From Paracamarosporium sp. OC-R06-R3 (taxonomy: Eukaryota; Ascomycota; Dothideomycetes; Pleosporales; Didymosphaeriaceae), in assembly GCA_019828545.1 (NCBI GenBank), contig JACVRA010000082.1:62001-126000 (forward strand): a DNA stretch of 64,000 nucleotides, in the 5' to 3' direction. The first letter of the stretch is position 1, and every line of letters begins with the position of its first letter. Below are positions 11,741-24,000 of this stretch, in pieces. The notes below the pieces were generated by a model. That model had not been told where the DNA came from and did no database searches. It worked only from the letters and a program-made list of their open reading frames with translations. A program made the translations under genes and the position numbers.

Positions 11741-11772
11741 GGAGCTGGAGCTGGAGCTGGAGTTGGAGCTGG
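11741..11772. repeat. (GAGCTG)n minisatellite
   Basis: Five GAGCTG units, one mutated to GAGTTG, lie about 130 bp upstream of the zinc-finger gene ATG. Related GAGCTG/GGCCTG units recur at about 12415-12460. Confidence 0.8.
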
Positions 11773-12852
11773 ACGGCCTGAGGTTAGAGACGGCAAAACG
11801 TGTGGGAGAGAGCATGCGCCAGAGAGGACTGAAAATGGTCAGCGCAGGGCACAGAGGACGGGTCATTCAAGGCGAAGAATCCATGGGGAAAAAAAAAAAG
11901 GTAGGACGAAGTGTGGAAAAACTTGAACGGAGAAACGCACTGGACGTCATGGGGATGTGGCAGCGGGCAGAAAAGCCATGGGCAGCAGCAGAGGGACGTG
12001 TTTGACCGTGACGAAACAAACGGAGCAGCAAAAGAGGAAGCTGTAAACAGGGTGACGGGCCAAACACGGCGCAGACATTGAAAAGGGAAAGGAAAAAAAA
12101 ACAAGGGCGTGGAGTCGGGGCGGCAAGAAAAAACGGTGGAAAGGTGGGAAGGGTGGAAATGCGGGTGATGCGGCTCTGCGCGGTGGAGACGTACCCGAGG
12201 TGCAAGTGGAAGCGTTCAGCCTCAAGGGGTGGAGCAAGTCGGGGCGCCGATCGCGAGGGCGATGCGTCAATGCAGAGGGCAAGAACCAGGGCGGTGGACC
12301 AGCGAACGCATGGGGAGGCGATCTGGGGGGCGCGTGCCCGCAGCGGACCACGGCGGAGCACGACGAGGGAGGATGTTTGGACGTCTCGTTTCGTGGCGGG
12401 CTGGTTTCGCGGAGAGCTGGAGCTGGAGCTGGGCCTGGGCCTGGTGCTGGGCCTGGGACGGGCGCGCTGAGCGGGCACTGCTGGCGGAGGGGTCGGCGTC
12501 TGAGTCGAGGGCCGCAGACGCCGGCGGGAGAGTTGTGGGCGGGCGAGAGGGTTGGGCCTGGAGGACGGCGGTGGAGGTGAAGCTGTCAGCGCGCAAAGGG
12601 GATCCATGGTGGACGGTAGGCTGACTGGATTCTGGCACACCTTCTTGGAGGCTCCATCAGCCTCATTCGAGGACAAGGCGTCGCTAGCATGCACGGCCCT
12701 GCCTCTCTCCGCCAAAACGCCAGAAGGGTCCCTGGGGTCGCGTCCAGCCCCGGCCATGGGGCGCCAGAGCCCGGGGCAGCGCCGTCAACCCACTCTCGGT
12801 GCCTACGGGTGCCGCTTCGGGCGCTGGCCTCGACGCGACGCCCTCTCGTCTC

Positions 12853-12879
12853 GCTGTTGATGCTGTTGATGCTGTTGTC

Positions 12880-12916
<37 letters not shown>
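12853..12916. repeat. CTG/CAG trinucleotide tract
   Basis: The tract holds CTGTTGATG-like imperfect units that become about nine pure CTG units at the right end. It is noncoding in my model. Read as an ORF it would give poly-Ala or poly-Ser on the minus strand and poly-Leu on the plus strand, which explains the artificial ORFs here. Confidence 0.85.
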
Positions 12917-12917
<1 letters not shown>

Positions 12918-13526
12918 CCTCGCCTGTCGCCCATGGCCGCCCCAGCCCGCCGCCCGCGCGAGCCTCGCCAGCGCCGCCTCCATCGCCGCGACCCCGCACG
13001 CCCAAGCCCCTGGCCACTAGGAGTAGCTGCTGTATATTAACCCGCCCCGTCTACCTGTTCCTATGTACCCGCCGGTGATGCCCGCCCGTCCCTGTCCTGT
13101 CCTGTCCTGTACTGTAGTCACGAGAATCGCTCACGTCTGGTCCTATGCTGCTCTGTTCTGTTCTGTTCTGTTTCCTATCACACACACACACTGCCCACGC
13201 ACCACCCCCTATCGTACACTCCACTCGCCCGCCGCAGCAGTGCCCCCAACACCCCCCAACACCCCCCGTCATGCTGACCACCGCCCGTCTATGTCTATGC
13301 ATGCAATGCAACAAGCCGTCCCAAGAGGGCACTCGCCCGCCCGCCAGCCCCCACCCCCAGTGCGGCTGACGAACTGAACTGACAGGCCACCCTCCCAGAA
13401 AAACAAATTTCGACAATTGGCTGCCCTCTGCCGCCCATCCTCGCCCAATCCGGCCCTCATGCCAAAAATGTGCCCAATGCCATTTTACCCCGACGCTGCA
13501 CTCCAACCCCTCCCCTCGTCCAGCAA

Positions 13527-15862
13527 TCACGACTGCTGCTGCTGCGACTTGCCTCCAAACCCCGGTATCCCGCTGAACTTCTGGCCCTTGGGCAGCCGCG
13601 GCCGCCCAAAGTTCTCGTCCAGGTCCAGAATCACCTTGAGCGCGTTCCGGCTGCGCAGGTACGGCAGCGGCGCCTTCGCTTCCGCAAGCCCTACTCCGGG
13701 CTCGACGTGCCCGCTGGGGCCCTCGCCAACGTGAGATCCCGGCACGGGGATCGCGCTGCGAACACATTAGCCATGCTTTCAACGACCACCTAGGCCATCA
13801 TTATCCACGTACCGCTGCAGCACCTCGTACCCGGCAAGGGTGAAGCCGAATTGGGGAGACGATCGCATAATACGGGCCGGTCCACCCTTGAAAAAGGCCT
13901 TGAACCCCTCCTGCTGGTAAATCGTCTGTGCCGCGTGCCGAAGCCCTGTGTACGTCGCCTCGCCCTTCCGCGCCTCCACCTGCAATCTGGTCTTGATGAC
14001 GTCGCAAGGTGTCGTGAAGTACGCCGCAGGCATGCCCGCAATCGCTCCCGCCGTCAGCATCTGCAGCACGCCAAGCGACTTTTGCGGGCTCTCGCCAAAG
14101 AAATCCTTCTTCAGATGGCTGTAGGCCGGGAAGTAGATCGCCGAGAAGGGAACTGGTCATCGTCAGCGCCCACCCCATGTCCTCGTCCTTCCCGTGACAT
14201 CAAGCTCACCGTCGCGCAGCAGGCACGCGCTAGCACCCTTGTACAGGCCAACAAGACCCAAGTTGCGTACAATCCACATGGCTGATCGTTTCGGCACGTC
14301 TGCAGACTTTGCCAATTCTCCCTGCACTTGCAATCTAATCTTGACAATCTCCAGGGGATTCGTGAAGACCTGCAGCCCTTCAATTAGCACCTCTCCACTC
14401 GACCCGGCGTCGCTAATGCGGGGTTATATTACCACTTGACAGGCACCTGCTGAACCACCAGCTATAAGCTCCCAACCCCACCAGATGTTGCCAGTTGCCT
14501 TGTCTGTGAACTTGCCGCGCACCAGGTCGTTCACCGTCAGCTTGATGGCTTTCTCGGGCGCCACACCAACCAACTGGGGGAGAACACCAGAGTAAAGTCC
14601 TCGGAAACCTTCGTTCTTGATCACCTTTTTCGCGCAGTCGATGGAATTCTTGTACAGAACCTGACCGACTCCCGAGCCTCTTTGGTTCTGCATTCGCGTC
14701 TTGACCAAATCGATCGGGTACACCATGAACGCACCGAATGCTCCTGCAAGCGAACCGAGCGCAAAATGATGTATCGATTCCACAATATCGTGCAGGATAG
14801 ACTTTGAGCTGGCGAAGGCCTTTTGGCCTGCATCTGCGATGCGGTCGGCTCCAAGGGTGTATGCAGTGTGCCACGAGGGGTCTAGGACACGAGCGAAATC
14901 GCGCAGGCCTAGTCGCCCTGATGGCTCGTCCAGGCCGGCGAAATGGAAAAGAATGTCTGCCTCCATGGGAGTGTACAGGTTGAAGCGGCTGATTCTGGAG
15001 GCTTCGTTAAGGAAGTCTGTGCGAGTAATCTTGCCATCAGAACTTTTGGTCGTTGCATTGCGGATGATCAGCTCGACCATATCCATCTGCTGGATCATGT
15101 TTTGGAAAGCGCGCACGTTGGCATACGAGATCTTGCTGCCGGTCGCGATGTTGCAAAGGGTGGGGAGGTTGTCTAGAAGGTAATCGGACAGCTTGTGGGC
15201 GGCAGTTTCGCGGATGATGCGCTGAAACTCTTCAGGCTCGATGAATCCATCCTTGTTCTTGTCAAAATGCACAAACGCCTGTCGGACACGCTCTCCCTGC
15301 AGTCCACGAAGCATCTGCGCGAACTGGGGATAGGTCATGATGTGCCGCTTCTCCTTGGAGCCAATGTACAGCGTCGCCCAGTCTCCACTCCAATTGAACG
15401 GGAGGCTGTCCTCGCCCTTGTGTGCCTTCCATGTCTCGTAGAACTCCTGGAAGTCAATGTAGCCAGAGCGGTCGCGGTCGAAGAAGCGGAAGATGACCTC
15501 GTACTCGGCGTCAGGTTTGGCGAGCAGGTTCTGGAAAACAGCCCAGTCCTGGAGCGTCACCCGTCCCTTCTGATCGCGATCCGCGACGTAGAAAAGAATG
15601 CCATATTGATAGCGCTTGATTTTGTGCTAGAAGACGCGCGCGGTCAGCACCAATGCTCTCGACACGTTTCAGAGGGCATATTCACGTAATCCTCGCTCTC
15701 GGGGGCAACTGCGTCGATGAAGTCGCTCTCCTCCAAGTAGTAGTCGTCAGCTTCGTCCTTTTTGGCGTGCCTGAAAAAGGTCTGGCGCATGAGAGCGGAC
15801 AGCTGCGGCGCGTCGGAGGTGCCGAGGAGCACCTCGCCCACCTGCTCCGTTACGGTCGCCAT
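13527..15862 (-). CDS. AGC1: Mitochondrial aspartate/glutamate carrier with EF-hands (Agc1/aralar type)
   Basis: The five exons are 15862-15686, 15626-14433, 14369-14210, 14152-13813 and 13755-13527, giving 699 residues, close to human aralar/citrin (about 675-680). The four introns are 59, 63, 57 and 57 nt. The N-terminal half carries EF-hand loops at about residues 108-119 ([10 protein letters not shown]) and 175-186 ([10 protein letters not shown]). The C-terminal half has three mitochondrial-carrier repeats with signatures [18 protein letters not shown] and TPCDVIKTR, and the second signature is completed only by splicing intron 2. Family knowledge: the protein exchanges aspartate for glutamate plus a proton across the inner membrane, feeds the malate-aspartate shuttle, and is Ca-regulated in animals. 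Calcium control in this fungus is inference. The C-terminus ends in a Gln/Ser-rich tail. Confidence 0.95.
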
Positions 15863-16769
15863 GGCGAAGGAGGCGTAAGCAGAGGCGTGCAGGTATCAAT
15901 GGCAGCGGACGAGGGTGGCAGAGTCGGATGGAGAGCGGGAAGGGGGGAGGGAGTGAGAGACAGTGCGTGTGACTCGGCCAGCAGCAAGCCGTGCAGGAGG
16001 AGGGAGCTTGAGCTGTGCGGGTTTCGGCGCAAAGCTATGCACAGACAAAATTCAATTGCCAGCTATCGATTAGCGCCACTCGGGGAAATCGTGGAGAAGC
16101 CACGGGCAGGCACGGGGGGCGCCGCCAGCGACCAGCAGGCTCGCGAGCACAGCGACGGTTGTCCGTGGCGACGCCGATTACTCGCGCCCTTTGTGCAGAA
16201 ATCGCCGGGCGGGTGAAATCTCTGGTCGAGTTTTTGTTATTCCTGGGAGGACACCCACGCTCACCGCCAGTCCAATGGCAGCCGATGGTGTGATCACCTG
16301 CAGGGCCGCTCTGGCGTGGGGAGGCCAGGCCGCGCACAGCTAGGAGAAGCAGTGCTGAGCGACTCATCGGACCAGCGCGGGTCGCGTCTTATCTCCGTAT
16401 TGAGATGAGGCTCTGCGGCTCTCTGCCAGCAGTCGTCTCTGGTTCCTGGGTCGCATCGCTTGTGCCAGGTATTAAAGTGGATCGCCGCAGGCCGCTGCTT
16501 GTGCCTCCAGACATGTCATGTCACTTTGTTGTCACGGCACCGGAGCCCCCACATTGCCTGGTGGTGTCGCATCGAGGTCCTCGTCTGGCCCAAGACCAAG
16601 ACCAAGACCAAGACCTAGGGCGACCCGACCCGCAGGCCCGAATGGCGGGGAACACGCAGCAATGCTCGGATAGCGCGAATACGGCGTGTGCAACTATGTG
16701 TAGAGCTAACTCACTCGCTATCTATAGATCATGGTACAAGCAAATTACACGACAGGCCCGACTGGACCC
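15863..16769. other. Spacer between the carrier gene and the Pdx1 gene
   Basis: This is the promoter and leader of the carrier gene and the 3' flank of the Pdx1 gene, both on the minus strand. It contains a short CCAAGA tract at 16590-16614. No gene is supported. Confidence 0.5.
16590..16614. repeat. (CCAAGA)4 microsatellite
   Basis: Four CCAAGA units lie in the spacer about 180 bp downstream of the Pdx1 gene stop. Confidence 0.8.
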
Positions 16770-18239
16770 TTAGACAACCAGCCGTCCGGGCTCCGCTTCC
16801 AGCACGCTCTTGACGCGCTCCAGAAAAACGCGTCCTCTCCGCTCGTCGCCCTTGGGCACGCTGACGCTGAACACGTTCAACGGGCCGACCACCTGAGCCG
16901 CTCCGCCGACTGCAGCCTTCGGTCCGGCCGCCTTCTTTCCGGCGAGCAAGTCTAGAATATCTGGCTTCTTCGCAGCTGGTATCCTGCTGTTCAACACGGT
17001 GGGAGGAAGCGCCGTGACCTGGGGCACAAAGCTGCCGCGAGAGTACTTCTTGCCAGCAATCTTGTCCAGACCAAGCACCGCGTTGAAGAGCTCGTCGGCA
17101 GAAGGCTTGGCTGTCTGCGAGCGAGGCAGATCCTCGTTTGCAAGCTCTGCGGCACGCGCGATGAAGGTCGAGAGGGGTAGGAATACGCCGATGGAATCTT
17201 TCACACGCTTCTGAACCTCCGTAACGGCCTTGAGCGAGATGGGAAGCGCAACCTCGACATCCAACTCTTCAATGACCTCAGGCAGTTCCGGAGCAGCTGC
17301 CTTTTCGGAGGCCGGCTTCGGCTTCTGTGCCATGGGCTTGATGTTGGAAAGATCCAGGTGCGAGAGCTTCTTCAATCGTGCCGCAACCTCTGCTCCAGCG
17401 GACTCGTTGATCTTTCCCAGGTACGCTAGCACATCACCCTTCAACAATCTTCCATTTGGTCCAGTAGCGGGGATCTTGTCTGCCTCCTCTTTAGGTAGTC
17501 CGTTCTCCTTCAGCAAGTGTTGGACGGACGGATACAGCGGGTAGGTCTGCTTCTGAGCTTTCCCGGCAGCACTCTTGGAGGCGCCTGAAGAGGCAGACTT
17601 GGATGAAGGAGCGGACGTCTCCTTCTTGGGAGCTGGTGCGGACTCGGATTTGGGCTGCTCCTTTGGAGCCTCGGGCTTGGAGGGCTTGTTGTCTTCTGCG
17701 GGTATCTCGAGAGAGCTGAGGTCGTCGCCTGGTTCTGCAGTAACTGCTATCCGGGTGCCGACTTGAACTGCCTTTGAGCCGTCGCCTTGCTACTTCACGT
17801 CAGTCCCAGCATCGCATCCCCCAGTGAAGCGCGGCATACCAGAATCTTGGCCAGCACACCGTCATCTTGAGCCTCCACATCCATCTGTGCCTTGTCCGTC
17901 TCGATCTCAAGTAGAACGTCTCCGGCGACGAAAGATTCGCCTAAGCCTCGTCAGCCCTTGCCATGTGCATTCGCGGGTAGGTGCGGTCCAGCCGGCGGTC
18001 GTACCTTCCTTTATCTTCCACGTCGCGATATTGCCCTCGGTCATGGTCGGGGAAAGCGCGGGCATGTTGAAGTTCTGCGCTGCGAGCGAGGCGTGTCCCG
18101 TATGGAATGCTATGCGCCCATTGTCAGTCTGTTTTAATTCCCCGAGCTGAGAGCTCCTACCTCTGCGAGCGCCATTGCTCCGGAGTTGCTGGGACGCAGC
18201 ACGCGCCGACAACCTACATGCCGCAGCAATCGAGGCCAT
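16770..18239 (-). CDS. PDX1: Pyruvate dehydrogenase complex protein X (E3-binding protein)
   Basis: The exons are 18239-18161, 18109-18005, 17940-17840 and 17789-16770, giving 434 residues (yeast Pdx1 is about 410). The introns are 51, 64 and 50 nt. The N-terminus is Arg/Ser/Ala-rich without acidic residues, as in a mitochondrial presequence. A lipoyl domain follows (about residues 36-115: [11 protein letters not shown], then ETDKAQ with the lipoyl-lysine). After a Lys/Pro/Ala-rich linker comes a peripheral-subunit-binding domain (about residues 155-195, with [12 protein letters not shown]). The C-terminal region is unlike the E2 acyltransferase core and lacks its HxxxDG motif, as expected for protein X. 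Its role is to anchor dihydrolipoamide dehydrogenase (E3) to the E2 core in the matrix. The frame is open upstream of 18239, but that is the only ATG there. Confidence 0.93.
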
Positions 18240-18488
18240 GGAGCGCAATTGACGCGGGTACGTAATTGCAAGAGAGGATGTGAAGGAGCGTCGAGTTGTT
18301 GAAGAATGTCGACCTTGTTGAGCGAACGTGGGTCCGAGCGCGGTCGCCGAAAATCGTGGCTTGACATTTTCGAGCTTGCGACGGCTGCATGTCCAAGGGT
18401 AGACAGTCGGCTTGCATACAGCAGGCGCACTTTTCAGGTATGACTCTGAGAGCAATTAATTGGGAGTATTCTAATTGTTTGCCGCAGT
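18240..18488. promoter_or_regulatory. Bidirectional promoter of PDX1 and an Mrx15-like gene
   Basis: Only 249 bp separate the two divergent start codons. Both encode mitochondrial proteins, which is compatible with shared control. I could not identify a specific activator site. Confidence 0.6.
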
Positions 18489-19413
18489 ATGGCTGCCTTT
18501 TCTCGGGGACTGACCAGCTTCCTCCACCCGCAGGCCTTCCGCCTCCCCTCTACTCTCCGCGCGACTCTCCTAAACACTCGACTGCAAGCCGCTCGAACGC
18601 ATCCTCCTAGTCGGTCATTCTCTTCCTCCATACTCCGTCGCTATGCTGCGCCCCTCCGCTCCTCCTATTCCTCACCCGGCTCCTACGTGGCCAACGACCC
18701 TGTGCTCCGATCCGTCATACAAACGCGGCAGCCTGTTGTCCTGTACAGCGAACCACCGCGTAAGAACTACCTCTGGAAAGTGTATGGATGGGCGACGCTG
18801 GTTTCTGCCACAGGCCTTTTCTGTTTCTGGTGGGTATCAGTACTCCCAGAAGGCCTGAGCTTCTTTGTCGCACCCACGTATATTGTGATGGGCGTAGGCT
18901 TCTGCGCCATTGGCATCCACATCTACCAGCGCCCTGTGCGGCGACTTGCAACGCTCGAGGTCATTCCCGGAACGATGGGCGGGCGCCTGCAGCTCCGACT
19001 TCGAGGCAAGAAAGAGCCTTGGGCAAAGGAGCAAGTGATCGAGACGGACATTTGGAATGCCACTATCAGCGAGAAGACGGGCCCTATGTTGGCAGAAATA
19101 GTTGAGGCGGACCGAGCACGACATCAAAGTGTCAGACAGGGTCTAGAGCACATGTCCATACTGCCGAAGATTTGGGAAATTGCTGCGCGTTGGGTGGAGC
19201 AGAAATGGACCAGTTTCTTCCTCAGGTTCAAGTTTGCGGTGCTACAGTTTGGAATCATACATGTGGAGGTTGACGGAGTGAAGTGGAAGATTGACTGCAC
19301 CGGTTATCTTCGGGAACAAGGAGCAGGTACGTGATCTAATACTTCACCCTTTCTAGGAAGACAACTTGCTGACCTGCTAAACAGCCATTGATCGCATCCT
19401 GCCCGTTGAATAG
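18489..19413 (+). CDS. Mrx15/TMEM223-like mitochondrial inner-membrane protein
   Basis: The exons are 18489-19326 and 19385-19413, joined by a 58-nt intron (GTACGT donor, TGCTAAAC branch), giving 288 residues. The first about 55 residues are rich in Arg, Ser and Leu and free of acids, a mitochondrial targeting profile. Two hydrophobic helices follow at about residues 98-118 and 124-146, before a soluble domain. The motifs VVLYSEPPRKNYLWKVYGW and IYQRPVRRLATLEVIPG match the layout of TMEM223 and yeast Mrx15. Family knowledge: these proteins bind the mitoribosome and assist membrane-coupled translation, in human cells of COX1. The second exon supplies the last nine residues. Divergent from PDX1. 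Confidence 0.7.
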
Positions 19414-21029
19414 TCGAAACCGTAATCCACTGTTATTAGCCCTGGAATTTGCCGCTCATCCAGCAGCTTTGGATGTTGTAGCAACCAAGCGGTCATCTGG
19501 AGGAACACCACGATACCTCTCGTCTGTATACTATCTGTCTATTTTAAAATCGTGTATGATATCGAGGTTCGACATCGTTTGAGCCAGAGTATGAGGGCCG
19601 TACATAGTGTACTTTATATGCGGAGAAGTCAGGCTCGTGTAATGCACACCTTGCAAACATAAAAGCAAAACATCAAATCCGCAAAGATGGCCTGCTAAGT
19701 TACTATAGCTATATGCAGCATTGGACTTGTAAGTTCGAGGTTACATGACTTGTGGACGTCACGTGATGTCTCCAGCAAAAGGGTAACCAGGCAGATCCGC
19801 GAACAGTTCTTGGACACAACATGCACATTGGCATAGGTTACAATTCTCTTCTTTAGTATGTCTGGCCTGGACTGTGTATATGGAGACATTGACGACTGAA
19901 GAGACGTGCGCCCGCCCTTTCTAGACCGTGTCAGTGGAAGATGAGCGGGTCGCCCTGCAACACCAACGTCGCTTAAATCTGGGTCTATCCAGATTCCCAC
20001 CACGCCAGGGCTCGGCCGAAGCACAGCATCTGCGCAAGCACCAAACAGGCAAATGACATGCATCACACCGATGGCAAAGATGTTCACATGGTGCGGAGCC
20101 AACCCGTCTTGTGGCAAGGCTGATCTGGCGTTGTCTCAATCGCACCACACGACATGGTTTACACAAACCAGCAAAGCAGGCTTACCACATCCAAAACGAA
20201 ACATAATCAATCCGTATGGCATTTTGTCGTCAAGTTCGCCTCGGTGGACGAACGGGTGGAGCATGGAATGGCGTCTCAGCATCTGAGATGGCACGTGCAC
20301 CACGTGCTTCCCCACAGATCGTTGACAGCACCGACGGGAAGAATAAGCTTTTGAGCCGCACTGCAGGTACAGAGTCGATCGCCAGCAGCATGATTGTGAA
20401 GTGCTTTTTCGTATCCCCGAGAGACACTTCAGGGGCATCCGGGAGACTCCCGAAAAGTGGCCGCGATAAGCAAGTCACATCCAAAGAAACGATTTCGACC
20501 ATCAAATGGGCCTTTTGCGTGCAGAACGGGCGAGAAAAAGTGCGTTTCGTCGTGGTCGTGAAATTGTGTTTCCGGGGTCCTAAAAGCGTCGTCTGCAACA
20601 GGCAACCGTGCGTTGTGGGTCCGAGCCCTCAGATAGAACCGCGAACCCCCAACACAACCACTCTCACCACACCCTCCGATCCCCCGCTTCAACCTCACTT
20701 GACCACGAGCGCATTCCGGCTCCTTTTTGATATTCCGTGGTTGTCGTTCCTTGGTGTGCAGCCTTCCCTAGCGCATCCGCCAGCTCTTGTGCTCGCGCGT
20801 CAACCTCGACATTTCGCATCAACAGCAGCGCCCCGGGCAACCGCACGCTACCACCGCCTCCACGCCTGCCATCGCAATCGCGAGTCTCCGTGGCGCATCG
20901 CGCGCTACAGATGCGATTCTCTCTCTGAATTCCTACCCAGTGCGCGGCGTCGGTTCAGCGCATCTCTAAGCGGCACAACAGTTGCTCAAGCCCGACGGTC
21001 TTGCACGCAGCTTCACCGCAATAATCTCC
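19414..21029. other. Spacer and probable promoter of the AAA ATPase gene
   Basis: No supported gene. A 140-codon minus-strand ORF at 19695-20117 has no recognisable domain. The right part (20600-21029) is C-rich and pyrimidine-rich, as expected of a fungal core promoter and leader. Confidence 0.45.
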
Positions 21030-24000
21030 ATGTCGAATCGCACGAAGCGGAAGCTTGAGCACTTCGACCCGAACGCGTCTGATCCCGACGATCACGACTG
21101 GGACGCTTCGGAACGTCCCTCACCACAGCGCCGACGTAGGCGACACACGTCTGGCGCACCGAGGAAGAAGAGCAGCAAACGCCAGCGCCGCGGCTATACC
21201 GGTTCCGACGTGGATGACGACGACGAGATCGTGACCGACGATTCTTTCACCGACCGCTCGTCTTCCGAAGAGGTTGAGATCAACCCCAACACAGGCCGCA
21301 GCGTGCGTCGCGCCACCAAGAAGGCGATCAAGTACGAAGAGAGCGACGACGACGAGATACAGGACACTCCTTCCGAGGACGGCCTTGATAGCCCCGTACC
21401 CCGTCGCCGCAACAAGGCGCAGCAGAGCATCGAGCACCCGTCACTCATAGTCAAGCTCCAGATTGGAGAGCACGCAGCACAAGAGCTCGACTCAAAGATG
21501 TCGTCTGGAAGGAACCTGCGCACCCGCCAGGGCAGCAAGTCCGTCGCTAATCCACGCGGCGAAACACCAAATCCGCTAGGCACGCGACGCAGCAGCCGCC
21601 TGTCTCACGATGTTGAAGAGCCCATGGTCGCGCTGTCCGACTCTGGCAAGCATGTCAACGTGGTTCGTCCGGGTACGCGCAGCCCCGAGCCTGTGCCAGC
21701 ACGAGCAACTCGAGGCGCCAAGGCTCCCAGGGCCAGTGCCATCATGGAGGCATCACAGGAAGATTCGATGGTGCAGCGCGACGACAGCGTAGGACCACTT
21801 GACACTCTGCTTGCCGGGAACACCGAGACACAGGTACAAGCTAGTTATGAAGGCTCACCGGAGCACGAAGCCCATGTCGCCAAGGGTGATGGTGACGATG
21901 AGGATGAGGAAATGCAAGAGGGCCTGATTCAAGAATCTCAGCATGACCCACTCGCTGCCGAAGATTCAGAGGAAGAGGGCCCTGTCACCCGCCGCAGTGG
22001 AGCCAGGAACCTTAGGGTAAGTCTTAGAACAACAGTCAATCGATCAAAGCTAACAGCATTAGTCCGCGGCAAAGCCGAAGCGTGGCGTCGACGAGAGTAG
22101 CGACTTCGAGCCCGCTCCAGAAGAGGAGAAGGACGACGAAGAGATGTCCGACGACAACCAGCACGGCGGTCATCAATCGACCTCTGATGACAGCGGTTCC
22201 GGCTCGGGCAGGAGGTCTACACGCATACGGGCCAAGCGAAACAGGAGTCGCCGGCATTCTAATTCGTCTGATCATGAGTCCCTCCTAGACGCCGACGAGT
22301 TGGCCGAAGAAGCACAGGAGCTGGCACCTAGCAAAAGGCGGCGCCTCAACAGGAACGTTCCAGACAATGACCTTGCTTACGACAAACCTCAGCGACGTAA
22401 TCGTGCTCGAAACCAGGTCGATTATCGCATTGTCCGTCCAGAGCTCAACGCTGCATTTGATGACGATGAAGGCGGCGCACCACCCGCCGAGAAGTCTCGC
22501 TCTAGGAATGGACGCACAACTTACCGTAGCCTCTTCAGCAACCAAGGTCCTTTTGGCGGCGGTCTCGAAGCGGGTGCAGCAGGCGGCGCTGATTCGGATA
22601 GTAGCGACGATGAGGTGCAAAAGATGCCCAGACCGTACGGCAGTACCGTTGGCATGACCCCTACCACAGCGACAGCGCCCGGCTTCGGCTTCCCACAGAC
22701 TCACAACGCCGATCCGCAACAGGCGATGGGAGCAGGTGGCGGCCCAGCCAACCTAGGCAAAGTCAAGGACAAGAAAGCTCTTGCAGATGCCGACCCTCTC
22801 GGTGTCGACCCGAACGTTACATTCGACGAGGTTGGTGGACTAGGAGATCACATCAACAAGCTCAAAGAGATGGTCCAGCTTCCGCTGCTCTACCCCGAAA
22901 TCTTCCTGCACAAAAAGATGACGCCTCCTCGTGGCGTCTTGTTCCATGGTCCTCCTGGAACCGGCAAGACGCTTCTCGCCCGTGCTCTTTCTTCCAGTAT
23001 TAGCAAATCGGGTCAAAAGGTTAGCTTTTACATGCGCAAAGGTGCCGATGCGCTCAGCAAGTGGGTTGGTGAAGCTGAGCGACAGCTCCGTCTACTCTTC
23101 GAAGAAGCGCGCAAAAACCAGCCGAGCATCATCTTTTTCGACGAGATAGACGGTCTGGCACCTGTGCGTTCGAGCAAGCAAGAGCAGATCCATGCATCTA
23201 TCGTGGCGACGCTTTTAGCACTCATGGATGGTATGGACGGCCGTGGACAAGTCATTGTTATCGGTGCAACCAATAGGCCTGATTCAGTCGATCCTGCTCT
23301 GCGGCGCCCAGGTCGTTTCGACCGCGAATTTTACTTTCCTCTGCCTGATGCTGTGGGTCGACGCGCCATTATTGATATCCACACGAAGGGCTGGGAACCA
23401 CCTCTGAAACCCGAAATAAAAGACCAGCTAGCAGAGTTGACGAAAGGTTACGGCGGTGCCGATCTTCGTGCTCTGTGTACCGAAGCTGCTCTAAATGCGG
23501 TCCAAGGGACCTACCCTCAAATCTACACCTCGGAGAGGAAGCTGCTCATTGATCCAAGTAGTATCAAAGTTCTCGCAAAGGATTTCATGATTTCGGTCAA
23601 CAAGATTGTGCCGTCTTCGCAGCGTACGGCGACATCAAAGGCAGCGCCACTGGCGAAAAGCATTGAGCCACTGTTGCGCAAACCACTTGCGGAGCTGCAA
23701 GAACGTATCGATCAGCTCATCCCCCGAAGGAAGAAGCTCAGCGCACTTGAGGAAGCGGAATACGATGATCGAGACGAAGAAACGGGTTTCGAGAAAGAGA
23801 TGATTATGCGAAACTTCACAAACAGCCGGATGTTCCGTCCACGTCTGCTTATCAATGGCCTGGAAGGCATGGGACAGCGCTACCTCAGTGCAGCATTGCT
23901 CAGCAAGGTAGAAGGTCTCCACGTACAGTCGTTTGATCTGCCTACCATATATGAAGACTCGACTCGTCCTCCTGAGCAGGCAATAATCCAGCTCTTCAAC

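Larger units (their letters stand above)
11616..13526. other. GC-rich upstream region of the zinc-finger gene
   Basis: About 1.9 kb separate the zinc-finger gene start (minus strand) from the carrier gene stop (also minus). The region is GC-rich, with long overlapping ORFs on both strands made of Ala/Arg/Pro/Gly low complexity. I read it as promoter plus long leader of the transcription factor and the 3' flank of the carrier gene. It contains GAGCTG, CTG and TTCTG repeats and a 10-A run near 11889. Confidence 0.5.

Noticed and set aside
11867..12757. 296-codon minus-strand ORF upstream of the zinc-finger gene
   Set aside because: It is Arg/Pro/Ser/Ala low complexity arising from a GC-rich, repeat-bearing stretch, with equally long ORFs on the other strand. 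There is no domain and no splice partner.
13051..13782. 243-codon minus-strand ORF overlapping the end of the carrier gene
   Set aside because: It overlaps the last exon of the carrier gene in another frame and is Gly/Arg/Trp-rich, so it is a GC-rich shadow.
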